Shown one piece after another: positions 32,982 to 41,525 of a stretch of DNA of 64,000 bases. Numbering within the stretch: position 1 is the stretch's first letter; each line of letters begins with the position of its first letter. The stretch is from Comamonas sp. GB3 AK4-5 (GTDB lineage: Bacteria > Pseudomonadota > Gammaproteobacteria > Burkholderiales > Burkholderiaceae_C), in NCBI RefSeq assembly GCF_041320665.1, contig NZ_CP166730.1, forward strand, positions 1,984,001 through 2,048,000, read 5' to 3'. Below the pieces are notes generated by a model. The model was not told the origin of the DNA. It made no database searches and saw only the letters and a list, made by a program, of their open reading frames with translations. Position numbers and translations under genes: made by a program.

Positions 32982-32997
32982 GGATATCTGGATATCT
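32982..32997. promoter_or_regulatory. tandem GGATATCT repeat in the hydrolase promoter
   Basis: Two adjacent copies of GGATATCT (each containing the palindrome GATATC), flanked by AAAAAAGAAGAG (32945-32956) and CTCTTTTTT (32996-33004). It lies 73 bp upstream of the M20 hydrolase start. A possible binding site for the XRE regulator encoded two genes downstream. Confidence 0.4.
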
Positions 32998-33069
32998 CTT
33001 TTTTGAGATTACCATGCTGCCTTGGCAACCCTTATTGGGCCTGGCAGTCTGGCCGGCCCACGCTCCCCC

Positions 33070-34347
33070 ATGGAATTGCAGACTTTTCAGCCGCTGGCGA
33101 CGCAGCTGTTCGCCGATATCCGCTCCCTGACTTTTGATGGCGTGGGCGTCACCCGTGCCAGCTATGGGCCTGGTGAAGACCAGGCCGCCCGGCACCTGGA
33201 AACCTGGGCCCAGGGCGAGGGCCTGCAGGTCGACCGAGACCGCGCCGGCAATCTGGTGTTCAGTGATCCGCAGGACAGTCGCACCCAGCCCGCCGTGTGG
33301 GTGGGCTCGCACCTGGACTCCGTGCCCCAGGGTGGCAATTACGACGGCCTGGCCGGCATCGTGGCCGGTCTGCTGGTGCTGGCCGCTGCGCGCCATGAGG
33401 GCGTGCAACTACCGGCACCGCTCAAGGTGCTGGGTTTTCGCGGCGAGGAAAGCGCCTGGTATGGCAAGGCCTATATGGGCTCGGGCGCGCTGTGGGGCAA
33501 ATTGTCTGCAGCCGATCTGCAATTGCAGCGCCGCGGTGACGCTCAGACCCTGGGCGAAAGCATGCAGGCCTGCGGCGCCGATGTGGAGGCCATTGCCCGC
33601 CAGGAAAAGCTGCTGAACCCGCGTGACATCCGCGCCTATGTGGAGCTGCACATCGAGCAGGGCCCGGTGATGGTGGCGCGTAAGATTCCCCTGGGCGTGG
33701 TCAGTGGCATACGCGGCAATGTGCGCCACAACCTGATTGGCTGTGTGGGCGAGGCCCAGCATTCCGGCGTGGTGCCGCGCTGGCTGCGCCATGACGCGGT
33801 GTTTGCCGTGGCCGACCTCATCATGCGGCTCGATACCCACTGGCGCGCGCTGCTGGAGCGCGGCACTGACCTGGTGGTCACCTGCGGCGTGCTCCAGACC
33901 AACCCCGCCGAACACTCCATCTCCCGCGTACCGGGCTATGCCAGCTTCAGCCTGGAAGCACGCAGCAAAAGCATTGACACGTTGGAAGCCTTCTACCAGC
34001 TGGTGCAGGCGGAAATGCGCTCGATTGAGCGCGAGCGCGGTGTCACGTTTGAGCCCGACCGCCGCCTGCTCAGCGACCCGGCCACCATGGATACGCAGCT
34101 GTCCGAGCTGCTGGCCCAGGCCTGTGCTGCGCGCGGCATTGCCCATGAGTCCATCCCCAGCGGCGCAGGGCATGACGCGGCCCTGTTTGCCAACGGCGGT
34201 GTGCCCAGTGCCATGCTGTTTGTGCGCAACCAGAACGGCTCGCACAACCCGCATGAAGCCATGGACATGGACGACTTCATGCAGGGCGTGCAGGTGCTGG
34301 CCGATATGTTGCAGGCCTTGCCGGCCCAGCAGGGTGCCAAGGCCTGA
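33070..34347 (+). CDS. M20-family N-carbamoyl-amino-acid / allantoate-type amidohydrolase
   Basis: 425-aa zinc hydrolase that opens N-carbamoyl or ureido groups. Metal ligands and fold marks are GSHLDSVPQGGNYDGLAG (His, Asp), GFRGEESAWYGKAYMGS (Glu), HIEQGPVMVARKIPLGVVSG (His/Glu), and GAGHDAALFANGGVPSAMLF with the late HNPHE. These are typical of the hydantoinase/carbamoylase group (HyuC, AmaB, beta-ureidopropionase, allantoate amidohydrolase). The exact substrate is not readable. First gene of a unit with the XRE regulator and PyrE-like gene. The TRAP transporter upstream probably imports its substrate. Confidence 0.88.
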   Translation: MELQTFQPLATQLFADIRSLTFDGVGVTRASYGPGEDQAARHLETWAQGEGLQVDRDRAGNLVFSDPQDSRTQPAVWVGSHLDSVPQGGNYDGLAGIVAGLLVLAAARHEGVQLPAPLKVLGFRGEESAWYGKAYMGSGALWGKLSAADLQLQRRGDAQTLGESMQACGADVEAIARQEKLLNPRDIRAYVELHIEQGPVMVARKIPLGVVSGIRGNVRHNLIGCVGEAQHSGVVPRWLRHDAVFAVADLIMRLDTHWRALLERGTDLVVTCGVLQTNPAEHSISRVPGYASFSLEARSKSIDTLEAFYQLVQAEMRSIERERGVTFEPDRRLLSDPATMDTQLSELLAQACAARGIAHESIPSGAGHDAALFANGGVPSAMLFVRNQNGSHNPHEAMDMDDFMQGVQVLADMLQALPAQQGAKA

Positions 34348-34393
34348 TGCTGCCGCTATAGTGCGCGCCAGCCTGTGACCTGCCAGAGCCACC

Positions 34394-35359
34394 ATGACGC
34401 CCGCCACACCCACCATGCCTTCCAGCGATACCCCTCGGCCTTCCATTGACTATGCCGGTCTGGGCGATCGCCTGCGTGCCTACCGCATGGGCGCAGGTCT
34501 GCAAGCCGACGATGTGGCGGAGCAATTGGGTGTCTCGCGTGCCGTGGTCTACCGCATGGAAAAAGGCGAGATCGTCAAGATCGACACGCTGGAGCGCCTG
34601 GCGGCCTTGCTGGGCACCAGCATGGCCTCGCTGCTGGGCGTGGAGACCGAGTACTACGCGTCCGCGCTGGCGCTGTTTGAGCGCATGCGCCAGCTGGAGC
34701 AGGGTTCGGACCGCATCCTGGCGCATTTCGAGCCCATCTCGCTGCTGCTGACCTCTGATGCCTACCTGGGCCACCTGGAGCAGATGCTGTACGAAGGCCT
34801 GCCGGCCACGCTGCTGGCGGCCGAAGCCCAGCAACGCCGCCAGGAGATTGCCCGCATGCTGGAGGTGTTGCAGGAGCGGCGGCGCTATTTTGAACAGCGC
34901 AAGCCCCAGATCGTCAGCCTGGTGGGCCTGCGCGAGCTGGAGCGCTTTGTGCTGACAGGCCTGGTGGGGCGGGTGGATCTGCCACCCGAGCTGCGCGCCC
35001 AGCGTGTGCAGGCGGCCTGCCACGAGGTGCTGCGCATGGCGGATCTGATGGACAGCGAGCCCTGGTATGTGCAGGTCGGCTTGGTGGATGACGCCATGCC
35101 ATCTGCCACCTACCAGTTGCTGCGCGGCCCCCGGCACAGCGTGCTGCTGCACAGCCCGTTTCGCTTGGGCGAGTTGCCCAATGTGCACAACGGCATCGCC
35201 ATGGTCACCAGCTCACCCGAGGCCGTTCGCCTGCATGAGGCCATGACCCACCAACTGTGGAGCGCCGCCTGCAAAGGCCGTGAAGGCGCACGCAGGTTGC
35301 GCGACCTGGTGGCGCGCTTGGAACAAATGCCGCCAACCACATTCCGGAGTAGCCCATGA
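34394..35359 (+). CDS. XRE-family transcriptional regulator
   Basis: 321 aa. N-terminal Cro/CI-type helix-turn-helix (about residues 20-76; LQADDVAEQLGVSRAVVYRM) joined to a long helical C-terminal region of about 240 residues with Leu- and Arg-rich heptad-like stretches (RRQEIARMLEVLQERRRYFE). That part carries no catalytic motif I recognise and probably senses a ligand. It follows the hydrolase by 46 bp and overlaps the PyrE-like gene by 4 bp, so it is likely the local regulator of transport and breakdown. Confidence 0.85.
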   Translation: MTPATPTMPSSDTPRPSIDYAGLGDRLRAYRMGAGLQADDVAEQLGVSRAVVYRMEKGEIVKIDTLERLAALLGTSMASLLGVETEYYASALALFERMRQLEQGSDRILAHFEPISLLLTSDAYLGHLEQMLYEGLPATLLAAEAQQRRQEIARMLEVLQERRRYFEQRKPQIVSLVGLRELERFVLTGLVGRVDLPPELRAQRVQAACHEVLRMADLMDSEPWYVQVGLVDDAMPSATYQLLRGPRHSVLLHSPFRLGELPNVHNGIAMVTSSPEAVRLHEAMTHQLWSAACKGREGARRLRDLVARLEQMPPTTFRSSP

Positions 35360-36048
35360 ACACCACCCTCTCTTCTGCGTCGCCTTCCCTGCCCAACTCC
35401 CAGTTTCTGCGCCGCCAGGCTGCGGGCTGGCTGCTGGATGCCGGCTGCGTGGAAGCCCGCACCACCGATCCTTTTCGCCTGCCTTCGGGCTGGACCACGC
35501 CGGTCTATATGGATGGCAGCCGTTTGATTTCCTTCCCCAGCATTCGCCGCGAGCTGATGAAGCAAGGCCTGCAGCGCCTGCTGGATGCGGGCGCGCTGCA
35601 AGGTCTGAGCGGTGTGGCCGGTGGCGAATCCAGCGGCATTGCCTTTGCCGCCTGGCTGGCCGAGAAGATGGACCTGCCGCTGCAGTACGTGCGCAAGCGC
35701 GCCGTAGGCGTGCGCCAGGTCGAGGGCGTGGTAGAGCAGAGCGGCAAGGTGCTGCTGGTGGACGATATGGTGTCCGCCGGCCAATACAAGCTCAGCTTTA
35801 TCGACGCACTGCGCGCCGAAGGCGCCAGCGTGCAAGACCTGTTTGTGGTGTTTGACTACGGCTGCCTGGGCGCTGCGCCGCTGCTGGCCCAGCACGGCGT
35901 GCGCGTGCATGCCCTGTGCGACTGGCGCGACGTGCTGGAACAGGCCCGCGCGCGTGGCCAGTTCAGCGACGCCGCGCTGCAGACCTGGGAGGAGTTTCTC
36001 CAGGCACCGGCCGAATGGTCGGTGGCCCATGGGGGCGTGGGGCAGTAA
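35356..36048 (+). CDS. orotate phosphoribosyltransferase-like protein
   Basis: 230 aa with a type I phosphoribosyltransferase fold. The PRPP-binding loop is KVLLVDDMVSAGQYKLSFID (about 132-151). The region GVAGGESSGIAFAAWLAEKM precedes QYVRKRAVGVRQVEGVVEQS, as in PyrE. It is larger than housekeeping PyrE (about 213 aa), and the PRPP motif has Met-Val in place of the usual Val-Ile/Thr, so it may be a specialised paralogue. Overlap of four bases (ATGA) with the XRE gene shows tight coupling. Its place beside a carbamoyl hydrolase suggests handling of orotate or an analogue. Confidence 0.82.
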   Translation: MNTTLSSASPSLPNSQFLRRQAAGWLLDAGCVEARTTDPFRLPSGWTTPVYMDGSRLISFPSIRRELMKQGLQRLLDAGALQGLSGVAGGESSGIAFAAWLAEKMDLPLQYVRKRAVGVRQVEGVVEQSGKVLLVDDMVSAGQYKLSFIDALRAEGASVQDLFVVFDYGCLGAAPLLAQHGVRVHALCDWRDVLEQARARGQFSDAALQTWEEFLQAPAEWSVAHGGVGQ

Positions 36049-36068
36049 GCAGGCCCCACGATAAGTGC

Positions 36069-36494
36069 TTAGGCGGGCACGGCCAGCACCACGTGCGATG
36101 CCTTGAACAGCGCCGTGGCCTGCTTGCCCGGTGCCAGGCCCAGTGTGCTGGCACTGTCGTTGGTGATGATGGCCACCACCTGCAAGCCCTGAGACTCGAT
36201 CTGGACGTCGCTGTTGACGCTACCGGTTTTGATAGCCGTCACCTTGCCCTGCAACTGGTTGCGGGCCGAAAAGCGCATACCCTGGGCATCGGTCACCACG
36301 ATCACGGAAGGGGCCTTGATCAAGGCAATCACCTGGCTGCCGTTTTTCAGCCCCAGAGTCTGGGCGCTGCCATGGGTGATGGTGGCCACCAACTGGGCAC
36401 CGCTGTCGGTCTGGATCTGCACCTCATCGGTGACCACGCCAGCCTGAATATGTTGCACGACACCGGAAAAGTGATTGCGGGCGCTGCTTTGCAT
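36069..36494 (-). CDS. molybdenum-binding Mop/TOBE protein (di-Mop molbindin)
   Basis: 141-aa cytoplasmic oxyanion-binding protein of two Mop repeats. Repeat 1 begins SARNHFSGVVQHIQAGVVTD and repeat 2 begins SARNQLQGKVTAIKTGSVNS. Each ends with an LGL-x-G-x-x-x-ALIK/ALFK strand. Such proteins store or buffer molybdate or tungstate. The start is set by AGGAG eight bases upstream of MQSSARN; a longer in-frame reading runs through the neighbouring terminator. No mod transport genes are near. Confidence 0.9.
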   Translation of the reverse strand: MQSSARNHFSGVVQHIQAGVVTDEVQIQTDSGAQLVATITHGSAQTLGLKNGSQVIALIKAPSVIVVTDAQGMRFSARNQLQGKVTAIKTGSVNSDVQIESQGLQVVAIITNDSASTLGLAPGKQATALFKASHVVLAVPA

Positions 36495-36628
36495 GGGGAA
36501 CTCCTGGCTCGGTAAAAGCCCTGTTGTAACCTGTGGGCAGTCACCGGCCTGCAGTAGCGCAGCGCCAGCATGGGTTTTTGCCACCCATGAGCTGGCAGGT
36601 GTGCCGCACAGGCGGGATACAAAAAGCA

Positions 36629-36655
36629 TAAAAAAACCCCGCCAAAGCGGCGGGG
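36629..36655 (-). terminator. intrinsic terminator after azoR
   Basis: Minus-strand stem CCCCGCC / GGCGGGG with loop GCTTT and a run of seven to eight T residues, 60 bp beyond the azoR stop. Confidence 0.92.
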
Positions 36656-36715
36656 CAGTACCAGGCGCGGTCTCGTCACAAGGGCGCCGGGAGTACAAAA
36701 ACCAAACCGGGCCGC

Positions 36716-37351
36716 TCAGGCTGCAACGGCTTCTTTCTGGGGGGCGGTCACGATCTCCACATCCTTGGCGGCGCTGGAGAAAGCAGTGGCCACGGCGTTA
36801 GGGCCCAGGGCCAGGCCTTCGGCACGCACAAAGCGCACATCGGTGATGCCAAAGAAGCCCAGCATCACCTTCAGATAGCTTTCCTGGTGTTCGATAGCTT
36901 CGGCTGCGGCGCTGGTGGAGTAGATGCCGCCGCGTGTGGACGCGACGATCACAGTCTTGCCCTTGGCCAGGCCCTCAGGACCTTCGGCGGTGTAGCGGAA
37001 GGTGCGACCGGGCTGGGCAAGGCGGTCGAGCCAGGCCTTGAGCTGGGTGGGAATGGTGAAGTTGTAGAACGGGGCGCCCATCACCACCACATCGGCAGCC
37101 AGGAATTGCTGTACCAAGCGTTCGGACACGGCGTTTTCGGCCACTTGCTCGGGGCTCAGGTCTGCGGTCTGACCGGTGCGGGGGGCCATGGCGGCGGCGG
37201 TGAAGTGGTTGGGGGCATTGACCACCAGATCCAGGTAATCGACCTGGGTATGGGGGTGGCTGGCCTTCCAGGCCGAGACGATTTGCGCGGTCAGCTTGCG
37301 CGAAACGGAGTTTTCGCCGGTGATGGAAGAGTCGATGTGCAGCAGTTGCAT
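36716..37351 (-). CDS. azoR: FMN-dependent NADH-azoreductase
   Basis: 211-aa flavodoxin-like quinone/azo reductase of the AzoR family, a cytoplasmic FMN homodimer. Landmarks are [20 protein letters not shown] (phosphate-binding start), [20 protein letters not shown] (about 95-114), and STRGGIYS before the FMN-contact loop. It reduces quinones and azo dyes. Divergent from a LysR gene (37493), with a strong palindrome in between, the classical arrangement for LysR-controlled reductases induced by quinones or electrophiles. Confidence 0.94.
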   Translation of the reverse strand: MQLLHIDSSITGENSVSRKLTAQIVSAWKASHPHTQVDYLDLVVNAPNHFTAAAMAPRTGQTADLSPEQVAENAVSERLVQQFLAADVVVMGAPFYNFTIPTQLKAWLDRLAQPGRTFRYTAEGPEGLAKGKTVIVASTRGGIYSTSAAAEAIEHQESYLKVMLGFFGITDVRFVRAEGLALGPNAVATAFSSAAKDVEIVTAPQKEAVAA

Positions 37352-37456
37352 GGTGTTCCTTGCGAAGCAGTCAATATGGTGTGTGAGGCACAGAAAGTGC
37401 GATGGATGAAGTGTGATTGCATGCGCCCTCTTTGATAAGACGGTGTGAATGCGATA

Positions 37457-37480
37457 GATTGTTCTGTAGTTGGAACAATC
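37457..37480. promoter_or_regulatory. LysR-type operator between azoR and its regulator
   Basis: Perfect inverted repeat GATTGTTC-TGTAGTTG-GAACAATC, 12 bp before the LysR start and about 105 bp before azoR. It contains the LysR core T-N11-A and fits an autoregulated divergent promoter. Confidence 0.65.
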
Positions 37481-37492
37481 AAGCCCTCCACC

Positions 37493-38422
37493 ATGAATGA
37501 TCTGAACGACATGCTGTACTTCGCCGAAGTGGTGGAGCGCGGTGGTTTTGCCGCCGCGGGGCGCGCGCTGGACATCCCGAAGTCGCGGCTGTCACGCCGC
37601 ATTGCGGAGCTGGAGGCCAGGCTGGGCGTGCGCCTGATGCAGCGCACCACGCGGCGACTGGCGCTGACCGAGATCGGCGAAGCCTATCTGCGCCATTGCC
37701 AGGCCATGCGCGATGCGGCCCAGGCCGCGGCCGACACCGTGGCCCAGGTGCAGACCGAGCCGCGCGGTACGGTACGGGTCAGCTGCCCGATCACGCTGAT
37801 GCAAACCGTGCTGGCGGACCGGATGCCTCAGTTTCTGCGCCAGTACCCACAGGTGCGGCTGGAGGTGCGTGTGAGCAACCATGCGGTGAATCTGCTGGAA
37901 GAGGGCATCGATGTGGCGCTGCGCGTGCGTCCCTCGGTGGAGGACAGTGGCTCCATGGTGGTCAAGCGCCTGGACGTGGCGCGCAGCGTGCTGGTGGCCG
38001 CACCTTCTGTGCTGCAAGGGCGGCAGTTGCCGCAGCAGCTGGATGATTTACAGGAGTTGCCGGCGATTGCCATGTCGGCCCATGAAGGGGTGTGCAGCTG
38101 GAGCCTGGTGGGGCCGCGCGGCCAGAACGAGCAGGTGCAGCATGTGGTGCGCTATGTGGCCGATGATCTGCTGTCGCTGAAGATGGCGGCCCTGCAGGGG
38201 GTGGGCATGTGTTCCCTGCCTGACTATATGTGTATCGACGCGCTGCAAGATGGTCGCCTGGTGCGCTTGCTGCCGGAATGGAGCCAGAGCCCGGGCATTG
38301 TGCATGCGGTGTTTCCCTCGCGCCGAGGCCTGTCGCCAGCGGTGCGCAGCTTTCTCGATTTCCTGGGCGAAAGCATGCCCGGCACCAGTGCGCCGCTGGC
38401 GCAGGACGGGGCTTTTATTTAG
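37493..38422 (+). CDS. LysR-family regulator, divergent from azoR
   Basis: 309 aa starting [20 protein letters not shown]; an ATG 48 bp upstream would place the start inside the operator. Winged helix-turn-helix at about 1-60 ([20 protein letters not shown]), then the effector domain. It resembles the group regulating quinone or azo reductases and drug-efflux neighbours. It most likely represses or activates azoR and itself through the palindrome at 37457. Confidence 0.9.
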   Translation: MNDLNDMLYFAEVVERGGFAAAGRALDIPKSRLSRRIAELEARLGVRLMQRTTRRLALTEIGEAYLRHCQAMRDAAQAAADTVAQVQTEPRGTVRVSCPITLMQTVLADRMPQFLRQYPQVRLEVRVSNHAVNLLEEGIDVALRVRPSVEDSGSMVVKRLDVARSVLVAAPSVLQGRQLPQQLDDLQELPAIAMSAHEGVCSWSLVGPRGQNEQVQHVVRYVADDLLSLKMAALQGVGMCSLPDYMCIDALQDGRLVRLLPEWSQSPGIVHAVFPSRRGLSPAVRSFLDFLGESMPGTSAPLAQDGAFI

Positions 38423-38436
38423 GCCGGCCTTTTTCT

Positions 38437-40089
38437 TCAGTGTGCATGCAGCGTGGGCAGGTCTTGCTGGTCCAGGTGAAACTGGGCCACGATGGTGCTC
38501 AGGCGTTGCGCTTGTGACTGCAGCGCTCCAGCAGCCTGGCTGCTGTCGCCCACCAGGGCGGTGTTTTGCTGTGTCATCTGGTCCAGAGCTCCCACGGCCT
38601 GGTGCACCTGCTCGATGCCGCTGCGCTGGGCACCTGCAGCGCTGCTGATCTCGCCAAGCATGGCATTGACGCGCTGCACGCTGTCCACGATCTCCTGCAT
38701 GGTCTTGCCTGCATGGCGCACCAGGTCGCTGCCGGTGTCCACCTGCTGCACGCTGGCGCTGATGAGCTGTTTGATTTCGCGTGCTGCGTTGGCGCTGCGC
38801 TGGGCCAACTGGCGCACTTCGGTGGCCACCACGGCAAAGCCGCGTCCCTGATCGCCAGCGCGGGCGGCCTCGACGGCGGCGTTCAGCGCCAGGATATTGG
38901 TCTGGAAGGCGATGGAGTCGATGACGCCGGTGATGTCGCTGATCTTTTGGCTGCCGGCCTGGATGGTCTGCATGCTGTCCACCACCTCGCACATCACCTC
39001 ACCGCCGCGTACGGCGGTGCTGGCTGCCTGGGTGGCCAGGGCATTGGCCTGGCGTGCCGACTCGGCGCTGTGGTGCACGGTCTGGGCCAAGGTGTCGATG
39101 TTCTGTGCGATGCCGGCCAGGTTGTGACCGGCTTCGGTGCTGCGCTGCTCCAGCCGTTGGTTGCCGTTGTGAAGGTCGTCGCTGATGCCGTGCAGCTGCT
39201 GGACGTTGTCGCACACGGCAGACACCAGACCGTGCAGCTGGCTGCGCATGTCCCGCAGCGCCACCATGACGCTGTGCGTGTCTTGGGGGCGCAGCGGAAT
39301 GTCCACCGTCAGATTCCCTTTTTGCATGGCACGGATCACGGTGCGCACCTGCTGGGGCTCGGCACCGAGCTCGCTCAGAATGCTGCGGCTGAGCAAAAAG
39401 CTGATGAGGCCGCAGGCCACCACCGCGATGGCGCACAAGGCCAGCATGACCTGCGGCAGCTTGGCCGAGGCGGTGCTGGCGCCTTGGGTGTTGTCGCGGA
39501 TGCGTGCTTCCAGAAAGTCGATCAGCCGGTTGATGGCGGCCAGCCACTGCTCGTACTGGGGCTTGGCGTCGCTCCACAGCAGGGCGCTGGCCTCGCGCTG
39601 CTTGTGCTCGTGCATGAGCTGCAGAATGCGTTGCGTGGTCTTCACGGCGCGTGCCTCTATGGCAGCAATGCCTTGCACCAATGGCCCTACTTCGGGCGGC
39701 ACCTGGGGTGTGGCTTTTAGCGCGGCCTGCAATGTCAGGGCCGAGCTGGCATAAAACTTGGCCAGACGCTCAATGGTCTGGACCTCACGCGTGATGGTCT
39801 CTTCGGAAGGGGCCAGCACCACATCGCGGATGGCAATCGAGCGGTCATGGGCCGAACCACGGAAATTGATCGCCGCGCGCTGCACCACGCTGTTGAAGCT
39901 GGAGTTTTCGCTCAGGCGCAGGTCTATGCGGCGGGCCGTGAAGATGCTGTAGACCGAGACCCCCAGCAGCATCAGCACCAGCAGGGAAAATCCCGCCGTC
40001 AGACGGCTTTGCACCGTATGCAATCTACCCCGCGGACGAACCGCTATGGCGGCGAACAAAGGCGCGTCATGGGCGGGGGAGAGGGGCAT
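38437..40089 (-). CDS. methyl-accepting chemotaxis protein
   Basis: 550-aa transmembrane chemoreceptor. First helix about 31-50 ([20 protein letters not shown]), a periplasmic four-helix-bundle ligand domain of about 160 residues, second helix about 213-233, HAMP linker, then the cytoplasmic coiled coil. The signalling hairpin tip is [20 protein letters not shown] followed by [20 protein letters not shown]. There is no C-terminal NWETF pentapeptide for CheR/CheB tethering. Ligand unknown. A decayed copy of a related receptor end lies at 41140-41280. Confidence 0.94.
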   Translation of the reverse strand: MPLSPAHDAPLFAAIAVRPRGRLHTVQSRLTAGFSLLVLMLLGVSVYSIFTARRIDLRLSENSSFNSVVQRAAINFRGSAHDRSIAIRDVVLAPSEETITREVQTIERLAKFYASSALTLQAALKATPQVPPEVGPLVQGIAAIEARAVKTTQRILQLMHEHKQREASALLWSDAKPQYEQWLAAINRLIDFLEARIRDNTQGASTASAKLPQVMLALCAIAVVACGLISFLLSRSILSELGAEPQQVRTVIRAMQKGNLTVDIPLRPQDTHSVMVALRDMRSQLHGLVSAVCDNVQQLHGISDDLHNGNQRLEQRSTEAGHNLAGIAQNIDTLAQTVHHSAESARQANALATQAASTAVRGGEVMCEVVDSMQTIQAGSQKISDITGVIDSIAFQTNILALNAAVEAARAGDQGRGFAVVATEVRQLAQRSANAAREIKQLISASVQQVDTGSDLVRHAGKTMQEIVDSVQRVNAMLGEISSAAGAQRSGIEQVHQAVGALDQMTQQNTALVGDSSQAAGALQSQAQRLSTIVAQFHLDQQDLPTLHAH

Positions 40090-40220
40090 GGCATCCTGGA
40101 GGTGGAGGCGATGCTGGAGATTTTAGGAACACCCTGTCTGTATGGTTGATAGAAAAAAATTTCCAACCAGCGCTCTTGCATAGACCCGCATCCAGGCCTG
40201 CCGATGTGGACCCCAGGGCT

Positions 40221-40318
40221 TCACGCAAGGGCCATCTTGTATCCTTGGCCGGCGCCGCTGCCATCCCCCTCCGGCACACAGCACTAGAGAGGGGGCGCCG
40301 CGAAGCGGTTCAGAGGGC
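40221..40318 (+). repeat. dispersed intergenic repeat, copy 4 (diverged)
   Basis: Diverged module B: ACGCAAGGGCCATCTT, GCCATCCCCCTCC facing GAGAGGGGGCG, and GCGGTTCAGAGGG. It fills the middle of the 40090-40413 gap; nothing else is recognised there apart from the promoter of the next gene. Confidence 0.6.
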
Positions 40319-40413
40319 GTTTTCTGCACATGCTTATGCCCATAAGAAAACAAAAAATCCGTTGTTGGGAATAGGCCAGGTGTTGCAGACAATCTTCGCC
40401 AAGGAGACTTGGC

Positions 40414-40998
40414 ATGCCGCAGCACATTCGCACCCTCATTGTTCCCGGTTGGCGGGATTCGGGCACCGGTCACTGGCAAACCCTGTGGCAGGCCCAGTTG
40501 CCCGATGCCGAACGTGTGGTGCAGGACGACTGGTACACCCCGCGCCGTGCCGAGTGGGTGCAGGCTCTGGAGCAACTGATTCTCTCCCGGCCCGAGCCGG
40601 TGGTCATCGTGGCCCACAGCCTGGGCTGTATCACCACCGTGCATTTGGGAACAGCTGCCGCCGCCCAGGTGCAGGGCGCCTTGCTGGTGGCGCCAGCCGA
40701 CCCGGAGCGCCGGGGCGCATTGGTGGATTTTGCCCCTGTGCCGGCCGAACCACTGTCCTACCGCAGCCTGGTCGTGGCCAGCAATACCGATCCCTATTGC
40801 CCCGTGCGCCTGGCCGGTGCCTATGCGCGCAGCTGGGGCAGCGAGTTTGTGCGCCTGCAGGATGCCGGCCATATCAATGTGGAATCGGGTCACGGCCATT
40901 GGCCGCTGGGCTGGGCTTTGCTGCAGTCACTGCGGCAAGAAGCGCAGCAGGCCGCAGATGCCGTGGCCTTGCCCCTTGCCGCACAGGCAGCAGCCTGA
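40414..40998 (+). CDS. RBBP9/YdeN-family alpha/beta serine hydrolase
   Basis: 194 aa. The N-terminal TLIVPGWRDSGTGHWQTLWQ is the RBBP9/YdeN signature, the nucleophile elbow is VIVAHSLGC (Ser at about residue 69), the acid is near SNTDPYC, and the catalytic His is in QDAGHINVESGHGHWPLG. Cytoplasmic carboxylesterase-like enzyme with unknown natural substrate. AAGGAGA sits seven bases before the ATG. Single-gene unit. Confidence 0.88.
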   Translation: MPQHIRTLIVPGWRDSGTGHWQTLWQAQLPDAERVVQDDWYTPRRAEWVQALEQLILSRPEPVVIVAHSLGCITTVHLGTAAAAQVQGALLVAPADPERRGALVDFAPVPAEPLSYRSLVVASNTDPYCPVRLAGAYARSWGSEFVRLQDAGHINVESGHGHWPLGWALLQSLRQEAQQAADAVALPLAAQAAA

Positions 40999-41139
40999 AA
41001 GAACGGCAGAAAAAACGGCAGGGGTGCTTGCACCACCTGCCGCCAATGAGGCTGGCATCACAGCCTCCCCCTCGGAGAATCACGCCAATGCGCTGTACCG
41101 GAGCCTGTCATATCGGCACGCTTCGTGCAGCGCGGGTTG

Positions 41140-41280
41140 ATGGGGCAGGGAGACAATGGTGCTCAATCGTTGCGCCAGGAACTGCAGGGCGCTGTCCGTC
41201 TGGCTGCTATCGTCGACCAGCGTCTGATTATTCTGTCCAGTGCATCGATGGTTTGTTTCTTCTGCTCGACGTTGATGTGC
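41140..41280 (-). pseudogene. decayed 3' end of a chemoreceptor gene
   Basis: The minus strand reads NNQTLVDDSSQTDSALQFLA followed by QRLSTIV, which matches the C-terminus of the intact receptor at 38437-40089 ([11 protein letters not shown]...QAQRLSTIV). Upstream the match continues in another frame as INVEQKKQTIDALDR, so at least one frameshift has occurred. The signalling hairpin and everything before it are gone. A relic of a recombined or deleted second receptor. Confidence 0.65.
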
Positions 41281-41339
41281 TACTTGCTGCTGGGCGTGCG
41301 AGCTGCCTAGGGGCTGGGCGATGGCGCACATTGGCATTG

Positions 41340-41475
41340 GTCAGCGCGAGCGATATGGACGTGTCGCGCAGGGTTCGGCACCCAACTTGGGCAGGATGCT
41401 GGCCACACAGGCAGGACACGCAGGTGCAGTGACCAGCTTCACTGCTTCGAGCTTGAATGCTCTTCTTGTTTTCAT
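41340..41475 (-). pseudogene. possible IS3-type OrfA start relic
   Basis: An ATG at 41475 preceded by GAGGGGG opens MKTRRAFKLEAVKLVTAP, close to the beginning of many IS3-family OrfA transposases (FKLEAVKLV). The frame loses similarity after about 18 residues and soon stops. The call rests on this short stretch only. Confidence 0.35.
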
Positions 41476-41525
41476 AAACCCCCTCTGGTTGCATCCTCGA
41501 CCTTAACAAGGTGTCGTCGAAATTA

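Noticed and set aside
36069..36698. Longer 209-aa version of the molbindin
   Set aside because: The extra N-terminal 68 residues are encoded by the azoR terminator region. AGGAG before the internal ATG supports the short form.
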